This document shows, one piece after another, positions 26,417 to 35,202 of a stretch of 64,000 nucleotides of DNA (positions are counted from its first letter, which is position 1; each line of letters opens with the position of its first letter). This DNA is from Alistipes megaguti (GTDB taxonomy: Bacteria > Bacteroidota > Bacteroidia > Bacteroidales > Rikenellaceae): contig NZ_LR027382.1 of the NCBI RefSeq assembly GCF_900604385.1, positions 2,519,001 to 2,583,000 on the forward strand, read 5' to 3'. Under the pieces are notes generated by a model. It saw only the letters and a program-made list of their open reading frames with translations, ran no database searches and was not told where the DNA came from. The translations under genes were made by a program, and so were the position numbers.

Positions 26417-29400
26417 CGTTTCGACCATTTTTCTTTCACTTTGTAAACCCAGACGAAGAACAACGGCACGAAGACGATGCCGACCGTGATGGCCACCAGC
26501 ATGCCGAAGAAGACGCCCGTACCGATTCCCTGGCGGCTGGCCGAACCCGGACCGCTGGCGAACACGAGCGGCAGCATGCCCAGAATGAAGGCCAGCGAGG
26601 TCATGACGATGGGTCGGAAACGCAGGTGCGCGGCCTGAATGACGGCCGACAACGTGTCGCGACCCTTCTCGACCTCCTCCTTGGCAAATTCGACGATCAG
26701 GATGGCGTTCTTGGCCACCAGACCCACCAGCATCACCAGACCGATCTGAAAGTAGATGTTGTTCTCCAGTCCGCAGGCCCAGTTTCCGAGGTAGGCGCCG
26801 ATGCCGGCGATGGGCAGCGAGAGGATCACCGCCACGGGGATCAGCCAGCTCTCATACTGCGCCGCCAGGAAGAGGAAGACGAAGAGGAAGGCCAGCCCCA
26901 GTACGTAGCCCGTTTGCCCGCTGACGTGCTTTTCCTGATACGAGAGGCCGCTCCACTCGATGCCGATCGTCGCGGGCAGATGACGCCGGGCGATCTGTTC
27001 GAGGATGGCCATCGCCTGTCCCGAACTGTAGCCCTGGGCCGCTTCGCCCGAGATGGTGACCGAGTTGAACATGTTGAAGCGGCGGATCGTACCCGGTCCC
27101 GTGGTGTAGGAGGTCGTGCCGAGGGCCGTGATCGGGATCATGGCCTTGTCGGCACCCCGCACGAAGAACAGTCCGAGGTTCTCACGCTGGGCGCGGTACG
27201 GGGCCTCGGCCTGGATGTAGACGCGGTAGATGCGGTTGAACATGTTGAAATCGTTGACGTAGACCGACCCGGTGAAAGTCTTCACCGTCGAGAAGATGTC
27301 GGCCATCGGAACGCCCAGCATCTGGGCCTTGTCGCGGTCGACGTCGAAGTAGAGCTGCGGAATGTCGTTCTGCATCGACGACGAGAGTCCGGTGAGCTCC
27401 TTGCGCTGCGAGGCGTAGTGCAGCAACGTGTCGACGGCCCGCTGCAGGTCATTGTACGAGGCGTCGCCGCGGGCTTCGAGCACCATCTCGAAACCTCCCG
27501 AGGCGCCCAGTCCCGGGATGACGGGCGGCGTCGAGAGGTAGGCCTTGCTCTCCGGATAGCGCTCCAGCTCCTTCCGCACGTCACTCATCACCTCGCGGAT
27601 ATCCGAACTCTTGCGCTCCTCCCACGGCTTGAGGATCACGGTCAGCTGGCTGCGCGACTGGTTTGTCCCCACGCGCGGGCTCGAACCCGTGACGTTGAGC
27701 ACGTACTCCACGTCGGGCAGCGACATCAGGTATGCCATGGCCCGGTCGGTGACCTTGCGCGTGCGTTCGAGCGTAGCCCCCTCGGGGAGCTCCAGTTCGA
27801 CGGTGAAGTAGCCCTGGTCCTCCTGGGGCATGAAGCTCTGCGGCACGACCTTGTTCAGCAGCCACAGCGCCACGAGTGTCAGCCCGAAGAGGGCGAGCAT
27901 CCGCTTCGAGTGGCGCATGCCACCGCGGATCATCTTCTCGTAGAACTTGTTGCCGCGAGCCAGCCAGAGGTTGATGCGGCGGAACAGGCGGTTTTTCTTC
28001 TTGCCCGAATCGGGCCGCAGGATCAGGGCGCAGAGGGCCGGCGAGAGGGTCAGGGCCACGAACGTCGAGATCAGCACCGAAACGGCGATCGTGATGGTGA
28101 ACTGCCGGTACAACTGTCCGGTGATGCCCGACAGGAAGCTCACCGGCACGAATACGGCGCACAGAACGAGCGACGTGGCGATGATGGCGCTGCCCAGCCC
28201 ATTCATGGCCTTTTTGGTGGCCTCGTAGGGCGACAGTCCCTCCTCGTCCATCGTGCGTTCGACGGCCTCGACCACCACGATGGCATCGTCGACGACGATA
28301 CCGATGGCTAGGATCAGACCCAGCAGCGTCATCATGTTGAGCGAGAAGCCGAAGACGAGCATCACGCCGAACGTACCGATCAGCGAGATCGGTACGGCGA
28401 TCGTCGGGATCAGCGTGGCCCGCCAGTTCTGCAGCGAGAGGAAGACTACGAGGATCACCAGCAGCAGCGCCTCGATGAGCGTATGGTAGACCTCCTTGAT
28501 CGACTGCGAGATGTAATCCGTCATGTCGAAGGGGATCTCATAGGAGATACCCTCGGGGAAGTTGCGGCTGATCTCCTCCATGGTCTGCTTGACGCGCTGG
28601 GCTACCTCCATGGCGTTTGCGCCCGGCAGCATGTTGACGTTCATCACGGCGGCATTTCCGCCGTTGATCCCGCTCTCGGTGTTGTACGAAGCGGCTTCGA
28701 GCGAGACGCGGGCCACGTCGCGCAGGCGGATGAGCGAGCCGTCGGGGTTGGCGCGGATGACGATCTCCTCGAACTGCCCGACGGACGAGAGACGCCCCTG
28801 GGCGATGATCGGCGTGGTGACGTCGAGATCCGTGATGGGCTGCTGGCCCAGCACACCGGCGGCCGATTCGCGGTTCTGGTCCTTGAGGGCCTTCTGCAGG
28901 TCCTGGACCGTGAGTCCGAGGTTGGCCAGACGGTCGGGCTGCACCCAGATCTGCATGGCGTAGTAGCGGCTGCCGACGTTCGAGACGCTGCCGACGCCCG
29001 GCACGCGCCGCAACATGTCCAGCACGTTCAGCGTGGCGTAGTTCGAGAGGTAGATTTCGTCGAATTTCGGGTCGTTCGACAGCAGCGTGACGGTCATCAG
29101 GCGGCTCGAGGCCTGTTTCTCGACCGAGATGCCGTTCTGCACGACCTCGGCCGGCAGACGCGCCTCGGCCTGCTTGACGCGGTTCTGGATCTCGACGGCG
29201 GCCAGGTCGGCATCGGTGTCGATGTCGAAGGTCACCGTGGCGGTGAAACTTCCCGAGTTGGAGTTCGTCGACTCCATGTAGAGCATGCCGGGCGTACCGT
29301 TCAGCTCCTGTTCGATCGGGGTGGCGACGGCCTGCGTGACGGTCTGGGCGCTGGCGCCCGGGTACGACGCCGAGATCTTGACCACCGGCGGCACGATGTG

Positions 29401-29511
29401 CGGATACTGGTCGACGGGCAGCAGCACCAGTCCCAGCAGACCCACGATGACGATGACGATCGAGATGACGGTCGAGAATATCGGCCGGTCAATGAAGAAA
29501 TCGGATTTCAT
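26413..29511 (-). CDS. Second RND multidrug efflux permease (HAE1 family)
   Basis: The 1032-residue proton antiporter begins MKSDFFIDRPIFSTVISIVIVIVG. It carries GIVVDDAIVVVEAVERTMDE in helix 4, LSPALCALILRP, the porter loop PEGATLERTRKV and GLVAKNAILIVEFA in the second half. It belongs to the AcrB/MexB/CmeB group and sits in the inner membrane. Gene order is adaptor, permease, channel, with a 7-base gap and a 4-base overlap. It is about 30 residues shorter than the pump at 11150-14335 and lacks that protein's charged C-terminal extension, so the two are not recent duplicates. Substrate unknown. Confidence 0.96.
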   Translation of the reverse strand: MKSDFFIDRPIFSTVISIVIVIVGLLGLVLLPVDQYPHIVPPVVKISASYPGASAQTVTQAVATPIEQELNGTPGMLYMESTNSNSGSFTATVTFDIDTDADLAAVEIQNRVKQAEARLPAEVVQNGISVEKQASSRLMTVTLLSNDPKFDEIYLSNYATLNVLDMLRRVPGVGSVSNVGSRYYAMQIWVQPDRLANLGLTVQDLQKALKDQNRESAAGVLGQQPITDLDVTTPIIAQGRLSSVGQFEEIVIRANPDGSLIRLRDVARVSLEAASYNTESGINGGNAAVMNVNMLPGANAMEVAQRVKQTMEEISRNFPEGISYEIPFDMTDYISQSIKEVYHTLIEALLLVILVVFLSLQNWRATLIPTIAVPISLIGTFGVMLVFGFSLNMMTLLGLILAIGIVVDDAIVVVEAVERTMDEEGLSPYEATKKAMNGLGSAIIATSLVLCAVFVPVSFLSGITGQLYRQFTITIAVSVLISTFVALTLSPALCALILRPDSGKKKNRLFRRINLWLARGNKFYEKMIRGGMRHSKRMLALFGLTLVALWLLNKVVPQSFMPQEDQGYFTVELELPEGATLERTRKVTDRAMAYLMSLPDVEYVLNVTGSSPRVGTNQSRSQLTVILKPWEERKSSDIREVMSDVRKELERYPESKAYLSTPPVIPGLGASGGFEMVLEARGDASYNDLQRAVDTLLHYASQRKELTGLSSSMQNDIPQLYFDVDRDKAQMLGVPMADIFSTVKTFTGSVYVNDFNMFNRIYRVYIQAEAPYRAQRENLGLFFVRGADKAMIPITALGTTSYTTGPGTIRRFNMFNSVTISGEAAQGYSSGQAMAILEQIARRHLPATIGIEWSGLSYQEKHVSGQTGYVLGLAFLFVFLFLAAQYESWLIPVAVILSLPIAGIGAYLGNWACGLENNIYFQIGLVMLVGLVAKNAILIVEFAKEEVEKGRDTLSAVIQAAHLRFRPIVMTSLAFILGMLPLVFASGPGSASRQGIGTGVFFGMLVAITVGIVFVPLFFVWVYKVKEKWSKR

Positions 29512-29518
29512 GTGCGGA

Positions 29519-30784
29519 TCAGTTTTCGGGATTCGACACTTCGTCCTTGGCCGTCTCCTTGACCGGAGCGACGGGTTCGACCTTGTCGCCGTGGGTGAGT
29601 TTGTGGAATCCCTCGGTGACGATCTTCTCGCCCGGCACCACGCCGCGTTCGACGATCACGCGGTTGCCCAGTTCGGGCCCCAGTTCGACCATGCGGCGTT
29701 CGGCCACGCTGTCGGGGCGCACCACGAAGATATAGGCGCCGCCCTTCTCGATGACCACCGACTTGGTGGGGATTACCATGGCGTCCTCCCGCACGTCCAG
29801 CAGCAACCGCACCTTGGTGAACTGTCCCGGGAGCAGGATCCGGTCGGGGTTGGCCATTTCGGCACGCACCGAGAAGGTTCCGGTTTCGGGATCGACCTGC
29901 GGATCGGCGAAGTCGACCAGTCCGGGCAGCGGATAGGGCGTGTTGTCGGGGAGTGTGATGGTGACGTAGGGGTTCCACTTGCGGGTGGTATCCTTCTGAC
30001 CGATATTGACGTTGCGGGCCTTGCTTCTCAGGTAGTCGAGGCCCGTCATGCTGAAGTCGACGCGTACGGTGTCGCTCTTGACGACCGTTGCCAGCAGCGA
30101 CTTGCCGTTCGGGCTGACGAGCGTACCGATGTCGACGCTGCGTTCGGAGATGTAGCCCGAGATGGGCGAACTGACCGTGGTGTAGCTCAGGGCGGTTTCG
30201 GCCTGCGTGAGGTCGGCCTCGCTCATGGCTACGGCGGCCGTGGCGCTCTCGTACGAGGCGACGGCATTGTCCAGGTCGAGCTGGCTGGCGGCATTCTGCT
30301 CGTAGAGGGGCTGGATGCGCTGCAGGTCGCGTTCGGCCTTCTGGGCCATGGCCTTGTCCTTGTTCAGCTGGGCCCGGGCCTTGTTGACGCGGGCTTCGTA
30401 GACCTTGGGGTCGATGATGAAGAGCGGTTGTCCGCGGCGGACGTAGGTGCCCTCCTCGAAGAGCATCTTCTCGAGGAAGCCCTCGACGCGGGCACGGATT
30501 TCGACGAACTGCTGGGCGCGGATGCGTCCGACGTATTCGCCGTAGATTTCGATGTCGTCCGTCCGGACGGGCTCCACCTCGACGACGGGCAGAACGGGCT
30601 TGGGCGGTTCGGGGCGGAAGATCCACCAAACACCTCCGGTAATCAGGATGACGCAGAGGCCCAGAATTCCCCACGTTCGCTTGGAGAAGCGGCGGATGCG
30701 TCCGCCGGCTTGTTTGCCGAGTTGGAGCGTGCGGCGTCCGGCTTGGGTCGCCTGCTTTACGATTTTCTCGCGTGATAGTTTCAT
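29519..30784 (-). CDS. Second RND periplasmic adaptor (AcrA/MexA family)
   Basis: Starting at ATG 30784 the 421-residue protein has a basic N-terminus, one transmembrane anchor (TWGILGLCVILITGGVWWIF, about residues 38-57) and no lipobox. The lipoyl hairpin ARVEGFLEKMLFEEGTYVRRG, the coiled coil and the beta-barrel segment PLPGLVDFADPQVDPETGTF follow. A longer frame to 30952 runs through the promoter and is rejected. As first gene of the operon it bridges the permease and the outer-membrane channel. No dedicated regulator gene adjoins this operon. Confidence 0.92.
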   Translation of the reverse strand: MKLSREKIVKQATQAGRRTLQLGKQAGGRIRRFSKRTWGILGLCVILITGGVWWIFRPEPPKPVLPVVEVEPVRTDDIEIYGEYVGRIRAQQFVEIRARVEGFLEKMLFEEGTYVRRGQPLFIIDPKVYEARVNKARAQLNKDKAMAQKAERDLQRIQPLYEQNAASQLDLDNAVASYESATAAVAMSEADLTQAETALSYTTVSSPISGYISERSVDIGTLVSPNGKSLLATVVKSDTVRVDFSMTGLDYLRSKARNVNIGQKDTTRKWNPYVTITLPDNTPYPLPGLVDFADPQVDPETGTFSVRAEMANPDRILLPGQFTKVRLLLDVREDAMVIPTKSVVIEKGGAYIFVVRPDSVAERRMVELGPELGNRVIVERGVVPGEKIVTEGFHKLTHGDKVEPVAPVKETAKDEVSNPEN

Positions 30785-30827
30785 GTTCAATAAAGTTCCG
30801 GATGTTTGCCTGGTTCCCGGGAGTCTG

Positions 30828-30835
30828 CAAAGGTA
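30828..30835 (-). promoter_or_regulatory. -7 element of the second RND operon
   Basis: TACCTTTG on the minus strand is 43 bases upstream of ATG 30784. The rest of the gap to the LytTR gene (30836-31040) shows no gene. Confidence 0.6.
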
Positions 30836-31040
30836 CGAACTTTTTCCATAGGAAACGGATTTTTCGGCCAAATATGATGTTTTGGAAGAACTTTTTCCGC
30901 TTTTGGTTCTTTTTGTCGTGAAGTTCGGACCGCAGAGGGCGGGCCGGGGCATGACCCGGAGCGGGATATTGCCGGCCGGCGAGGAGGTGCGGTCGGCCTT
31001 CAGGGGTGCGGACGGTCGGCGGGAGGGCGTTACGGCAGCC

Positions 31041-32027
31041 CTACTCCTTGCCGGGAATGCCTCCCGGAAGCAGTGCGTGGCGGGCGAGAAAATCGTAGAA
31101 CGGCTGTCGGTAGTTCTCCGAGATGGGGATCCGCTCCCGGTCGAAGCGAATCCGGTTGCGTTCGATCGTGTGGATCTTCGACGGCTGGACGATATACGAG
31201 CGGTGGACCCGGATGAAACGGTCGGCCGGAAGTTGCTCCTCGAGGCTCTTCAGACTCAGCAGCGAGACGACCGGATGGGCTTCGCCCTCGACGTGGATCT
31301 TCACGTAATCCTTCAGCCCTTCGATATAGAGGATTCTTTCGAGCGGAATCTGCTGCAGGCGATACTCCGTCTTGACGAAGAGGCTCTGCCGGAGATCGTC
31401 GCCGAACCTTCCGGCAGGTCCGGTCCCCTGTGTGGCTCTTTGACCGGATCCCTGTGCACCCTCTTGTCCGCCTCCTTGTACGGCAGGCGACTCCCCCGCT
31501 GCTCCGGCTGCTCCGGCTGCTCCGGCTGCTCCGGCCGGTGCCGCGGTTCCGACGCTTTGCGACGCGTTGCCGCCGGATTCCGTTTCTGCCGCCGCCGAAA
31601 GGCCGGATGCCCCGGCCGGGCTCTCCGCTCCGGAGTGCAGGGACTGTTCGGCGCGGCGTTTCAGATCGAACCACGCGAGCGCCTTGTTTGCCGCCGTCAG
31701 GAAGTCGTTATAGCTGATCGGCTTGAGCAGATAATCCATCGCCTGGACCCGGAACCCCTCGACGGCATACTGCGGAAAGGCCGTCGTGAAGATGACGCGC
31801 GTCTGCGCGGGCAGCATGCGCGAGAGCTCCATGCCGCTCAGACCGGGCATCTGGATGTCGCAGAAGAGCAGGTCGACCGTCTGCCGGCGCAGGGCCGTGA
31901 AGGCCGCCGTGCCGCTCCCGCAGGAGCCGACGAGCTCCAGAAACGGGGTCTTCCGTACGTAACTCTCCATCAGTTCGACGGCCAGCGGCTCGTCGTCGAT
32001 GACCATGCAGCGCAGTTTCCAGTTCAT
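31041..32027 (-). CDS. LytTR-type response regulator with a long low-complexity linker
   Basis: The 328-residue protein has a receiver domain at about 1-120: acidic pair D11/D12, phospho-acceptor D57 in LLFCDIQMPG, and the conserved Lys in DYLLKPIS. A C-terminal LytTR DNA-binding domain runs from about 215-315 (ILYIEGLKDYVKIH and FIRVHRSYIV). Between them lies a Gly/Ala/Gln-rich linker of about 80 residues, partly built from a GAA repeat; most relatives have 10-30 residues there. It overlaps the kinase gene by 4 bases (ATGA), so the pair is translationally coupled. It probably regulates the adjoining MacAB-TolC genes, inferred from position. Confidence 0.9.
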   Translation of the reverse strand: MNWKLRCMVIDDEPLAVELMESYVRKTPFLELVGSCGSGTAAFTALRRQTVDLLFCDIQMPGLSGMELSRMLPAQTRVIFTTAFPQYAVEGFRVQAMDYLLKPISYNDFLTAANKALAWFDLKRRAEQSLHSGAESPAGASGLSAAAETESGGNASQSVGTAAPAGAAGAAGAAGAAGESPAVQGGGQEGAQGSGQRATQGTGPAGRFGDDLRQSLFVKTEYRLQQIPLERILYIEGLKDYVKIHVEGEAHPVVSLLSLKSLEEQLPADRFIRVHRSYIVQPSKIHTIERNRIRFDRERIPISENYRQPFYDFLARHALLPGGIPGKE

Positions 32028-33073
32028 GATTCCGACAGATTGAGGCACAGCAGTGCCGTGTAGGCGTCGCCCGAACGTCCGTACTCGAAGGTGTATCGTC
32101 CCGCATAGAGCATCTCCAGCCGTCGGGAAAGATTTTTCAGTCCGATTCCCGAGCCGCTGCGGTCCGAGGCGCCCGATTTGGGAAAGTAGCTGTTCTTGAT
32201 GCGGCAGATCAGCTGGTCGCCGATTTCGTGGATGTCGATTGAGATGTAGGAGGGGCGGTCGTTGTCGACGCCGTGCTTGAAGGCGTTCTCCACCAGCGAA
32301 ATGAACAGCAGCGGTACCACGGGACGCTCGGACGGCGCGTCGGGCAGCGCAAGGAAGAGCTTCACGTGACGCGGCAGACGGATGCGCATCAACTCGATGT
32401 AGTCGCGCAGGAAGTTGATCTCCGCCGCCACGGGAACCGTCGGATGACTGCTGTCGTAGAGCACGTAGCGCAGCAGACGGCTCAGATCGTGGACGGCCTG
32501 CTGGGCGCGGTCGGTGTCGAGCTGGATGAGCGAGTAGATGTTGTTGAGCGTGTTGAAGAGGAAGTGGGGATTCAACTGGCTCTTGAGGTTCTGGAGCTCG
32601 GCCTGCGTATGGCTGTGTTCGAGCTCCTTGCGGGCTGCTTCGGCACGGTACCATCCGCTGGTCATGCGGATGGCCACGCCAACCCCCACCACCAGCAGGT
32701 AGAGGGTCAGGTTGCCCGCGAAGAAGCGTACCGTATGCTGCCAGGGGCGTGCCATCGGCGGATGATGCATGTCGGGCGGCAGAACGTAGCGGAAGAGCAG
32801 GTGGACCAGGATCATCACCACGGCGATGAACAGCAGGTTGTAGCCCGTAAAGCGGCCGAAGCGGCGTGTGGTCAGATAGCGGTCGATCAGCAGGAAATAG
32901 TTCGTGTAGAAGACCGCCATGAACGAGATCGGGACGAGCAGGAACCGTACGTATTGCGGTCCGTTCATCAGCGGCCGGTTGGGACCGGTCAGGAAGAGCG
33001 GCATACAGAAGATCACGGCCCAAACCGTGATGTGGACCAGCCACCCGGTGAATTTCGATTGCGATGCGGTCAT
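32024..33073 (-). CDS. LytS/YehU-type sensor histidine kinase
   Basis: The 349-residue kinase has four N-terminal transmembrane helices (about residues 10-30, 42-62, 77-97, 119-136). A coiled segment and the His_kinase core follow: phospho-acceptor His170 in LKSQLNPHFLFNTLNNIYSL, N box LVENAFKHGV and G box GSGIGLKNLSRRLE. There is no periplasmic sensor domain, so sensing is by the membrane bundle. ATG 33073 is only four bases after a TACCTTTG box, so the message may be leaderless. It lies about 100 bases downstream of the MacB-type permease gene, with the response regulator directly after it. Confidence 0.9.
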   Translation of the reverse strand: MTASQSKFTGWLVHITVWAVIFCMPLFLTGPNRPLMNGPQYVRFLLVPISFMAVFYTNYFLLIDRYLTTRRFGRFTGYNLLFIAVVMILVHLLFRYVLPPDMHHPPMARPWQHTVRFFAGNLTLYLLVVGVGVAIRMTSGWYRAEAARKELEHSHTQAELQNLKSQLNPHFLFNTLNNIYSLIQLDTDRAQQAVHDLSRLLRYVLYDSSHPTVPVAAEINFLRDYIELMRIRLPRHVKLFLALPDAPSERPVVPLLFISLVENAFKHGVDNDRPSYISIDIHEIGDQLICRIKNSYFPKSGASDRSGSGIGLKNLSRRLEMLYAGRYTFEYGRSGDAYTALLCLNLSES

Positions 33074-33077
33074 GGAA

Positions 33078-33085
33078 CAAAGGTA
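33078..33085 (-). promoter_or_regulatory. -7 element immediately before the histidine kinase start
   Basis: TACCTTTG on the minus strand ends 4 bases before ATG 33073. No TTG is found at the -33 spacing. Transcription would start at or within the start codon. Confidence 0.5.
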
Positions 33086-33173
33086 ATAAAAATTTCGGTC
33101 TGGCAGCGCCCGATTGCTGGTTCGGAACCCTCTCGGCGTATACGCAGCCCCTAAAGCCGGCTTCTTAAGCCGG

Positions 33174-34394
33174 TTATTCGTAGCGGATGGCTTCGATCGG
33201 GTCGAGCATGGCGGCCTTCTGGGCCGGATACCACCCGAAGAAGACTCCCGTGAGGGTGCAGACCGCGAACGAGAGGAAGACACTCCACGGCTGGATGTAG
33301 ATCGGGAAGGCGGCGATCAGATTCACCGCAATGGCGGCTCCGACGCCCACGATTACGCCGATCAGTCCGCCCGTAACGCTGATCAGAATCGATTCGATGA
33401 GGAATTGCGCCAGAATGTCTATCCCCTTGGCGCCGATCGACATGCGGAGGCCTATTTCACGTGTTCGTTCCGTTACCGAGACGTACATGATGTTCATGAT
33501 GCCGATGCCGCCGACCAGGAGCGAGATGCCCGCCACGGCCGCCAGCAGAACGGTCATCATGTCGGTCGTCGAGGTGAGCATTGAGGCCATCTCCTGCTGC
33601 GAACGGATCGAGAAGTCGTCCTCGTCCGAGGGTTTCAGCCGGTGGTTTTCACGCAGGATCTCCGTGATTTCGTCGATGGCCTGGTCGGTGTAGGCCTCGG
33701 TCAGCGCCGAGCAGACGATCTCCTGCAGGTGGGTGATGGCCAGAATACGTTTCTGGACGGTTGTGTAGGGGGCGATGATCAGGTCGTCCTGATCCATGCC
33801 CATGCTGTTGTAGCCCTTGCTCTCCAGGACACCGACGATCCGGAACGGGATGGTCCCGAAGCGGATGACCTTGCCCACGGGATTCTCCCCGTTGGGGAAG
33901 AGTTCGTCGACCACGGTCTTCCCGACCAGGCAGACCTTCGCGGCGGTCTTGATGTCCTGCTCCGAGAAGGTGTCGCCGTCATCGACGCGGTAGCGGCGGA
34001 TCTCCAGGTAGTCGAGATTCACGCCGTAGACCGTCGTCGGGGTGTTGTTCGATCCGTAGACGGCCTGTCCCGCGCTGTTGACCGACGGCGAGACGTAGGT
34101 CACGTAGCGCGTCTTGGTCTGGATGTCCTCCAGATCCTCCAACTTGAGCGACTCCATGTCGTCGGCGCTCAGCTGCACGCCGCCCCGGCGGTCGCCGCCC
34201 GGGTGGATCATGATCATGTTCGACCCCATTTCGCTGATCTCGGCCTGGATGCTGCGTTTCGAACCCTGGCCGATGGCCAGCATCGTGATCACGGACGCTA
34301 CGCCGATGATGATGCCCAGCATCGTCAGAAAGCCGCGCAGCTTGTTGTTGCTCAGTGCCTTGACGGCTATTTTGAAAAGATTCGCGAAGTTCAT
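33174..34394 (-). CDS. MacB-type ABC transporter permease
   Basis: The 406-residue protein has an N-terminal helix (KLRGFLTMLGIIIGVASVITMLA), a MacB periplasmic domain of about 230 residues and an FtsX domain with three C-terminal helices, including MNIMYVSVTERTREIGLRMSIGA. It pairs with the separate ATPase encoded 6 bases upstream. MacAB-TolC complexes export macrolides, peptides or outer-membrane-bound substrates by a mechanotransmission cycle. In E. coli MacB the ATPase and permease are one chain; here they are split, as is usual in Bacteroidota. Confidence 0.92.
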   Translation of the reverse strand: MNFANLFKIAVKALSNNKLRGFLTMLGIIIGVASVITMLAIGQGSKRSIQAEISEMGSNMIMIHPGGDRRGGVQLSADDMESLKLEDLEDIQTKTRYVTYVSPSVNSAGQAVYGSNNTPTTVYGVNLDYLEIRRYRVDDGDTFSEQDIKTAAKVCLVGKTVVDELFPNGENPVGKVIRFGTIPFRIVGVLESKGYNSMGMDQDDLIIAPYTTVQKRILAITHLQEIVCSALTEAYTDQAIDEITEILRENHRLKPSDEDDFSIRSQQEMASMLTSTTDMMTVLLAAVAGISLLVGGIGIMNIMYVSVTERTREIGLRMSIGAKGIDILAQFLIESILISVTGGLIGVIVGVGAAIAVNLIAAFPIYIQPWSVFLSFAVCTLTGVFFGWYPAQKAAMLDPIEAIRYE

Positions 34395-34400
34395 GGTCTG

Positions 34401-35159
34401 CTAATAATCCTCCTGTTTCGGCAGCCGGGCCAGCGCCTCGGCCGCACTCAAGATGTGTTCGTTGCGGGTGTCGCCGGTGATATGGCCGTCACGCAGTGTG
34501 ATGTTGCGGCTGCTGTATTGTGCAATCTCGGGGTTGTGTGTCACGAAGATGATCGTGCGTCCCTCGGCGTGGAGCTGCTGGAAGAGTACCAGCACCTCGA
34601 AACTCGTCCGTGTATCGAGGTTTCCGGTGGCTTCGTCCGCCAGGATCACCGCCGGGTTGTTGACCAGCGCCCGTGCGATGGCCACACGCTGCATCTGTCC
34701 GCCCGACATCTGGTTGCTTTTGTGCAGGAGCCGGTCGCCCAGCCCCACGGCCTCCAGCGCCGCGATGGCCCGTCGCCGCCGTTCGTCGGCCTTGCACTGC
34801 GGATTGTACATCAGCGGCAGTTCGACGTTCTCGATGGCCGTCGTCTTCGGCAGCAGGTTGTAGTTCTGGAAGACGAAGCCGATCTTGCGGTTGCGCAGCG
34901 TCGCCCGCTGGTTCTTGTCCATCGTGCGCACCGACACCCCGTCGAGGTAGTATTCGCCCGAGGTCGGCGTGTCGAGGCATCCCAGCGTATTGAGCAGCGT
35001 CGACTTGCCCGATCCCGAGGTGCCCATGATCGTCACGAACTCCCCCTCGCGGATCGTGAACGACACGCCGCGCAGGGCGTGGACCGTCTCGTCGCCCACC
35101 TGGAAATTGCGCCGGATCTGCTCCAGCCGGATCACCTCCCGCTTCTCATTCCCGTCCAT
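34401..35159 (-). CDS. MacB/LolD-type ABC transporter ATPase
   Basis: The 252-residue ATPase has Walker A GTSGSGKSTLLN (about residues 49-60), Q loop VFQNYNLLPKTT, signature MSGGQMQRVAIARAL, Walker B VILADEATGNLDT and the H loop FVTHNPEIA. It energises the permease encoded next in the operon. The LolD-like subfamily also serves lipoprotein export, but the MacA-like adaptor and TolC-like gene upstream point to a tripartite exporter. Confidence 0.94.
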   Translation of the reverse strand: MDGNEKREVIRLEQIRRNFQVGDETVHALRGVSFTIREGEFVTIMGTSGSGKSTLLNTLGCLDTPTSGEYYLDGVSVRTMDKNQRATLRNRKIGFVFQNYNLLPKTTAIENVELPLMYNPQCKADERRRRAIAALEAVGLGDRLLHKSNQMSGGQMQRVAIARALVNNPAVILADEATGNLDTRTSFEVLVLFQQLHAEGRTIIFVTHNPEIAQYSSRNITLRDGHITGDTRNEHILSAAEALARLPKQEDY

Positions 35160-35202
35160 GGCATTTCTCCGTTTTATCCTCGTTCATCTGCGGTTGTGAC
35201 CC

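Noticed and set aside
26626..28311. Plus-strand frame of 561 codons opposite the second RND permease
   Set aside because: Shadow of a clear AcrB-family gene; composition is that of an antisense frame.
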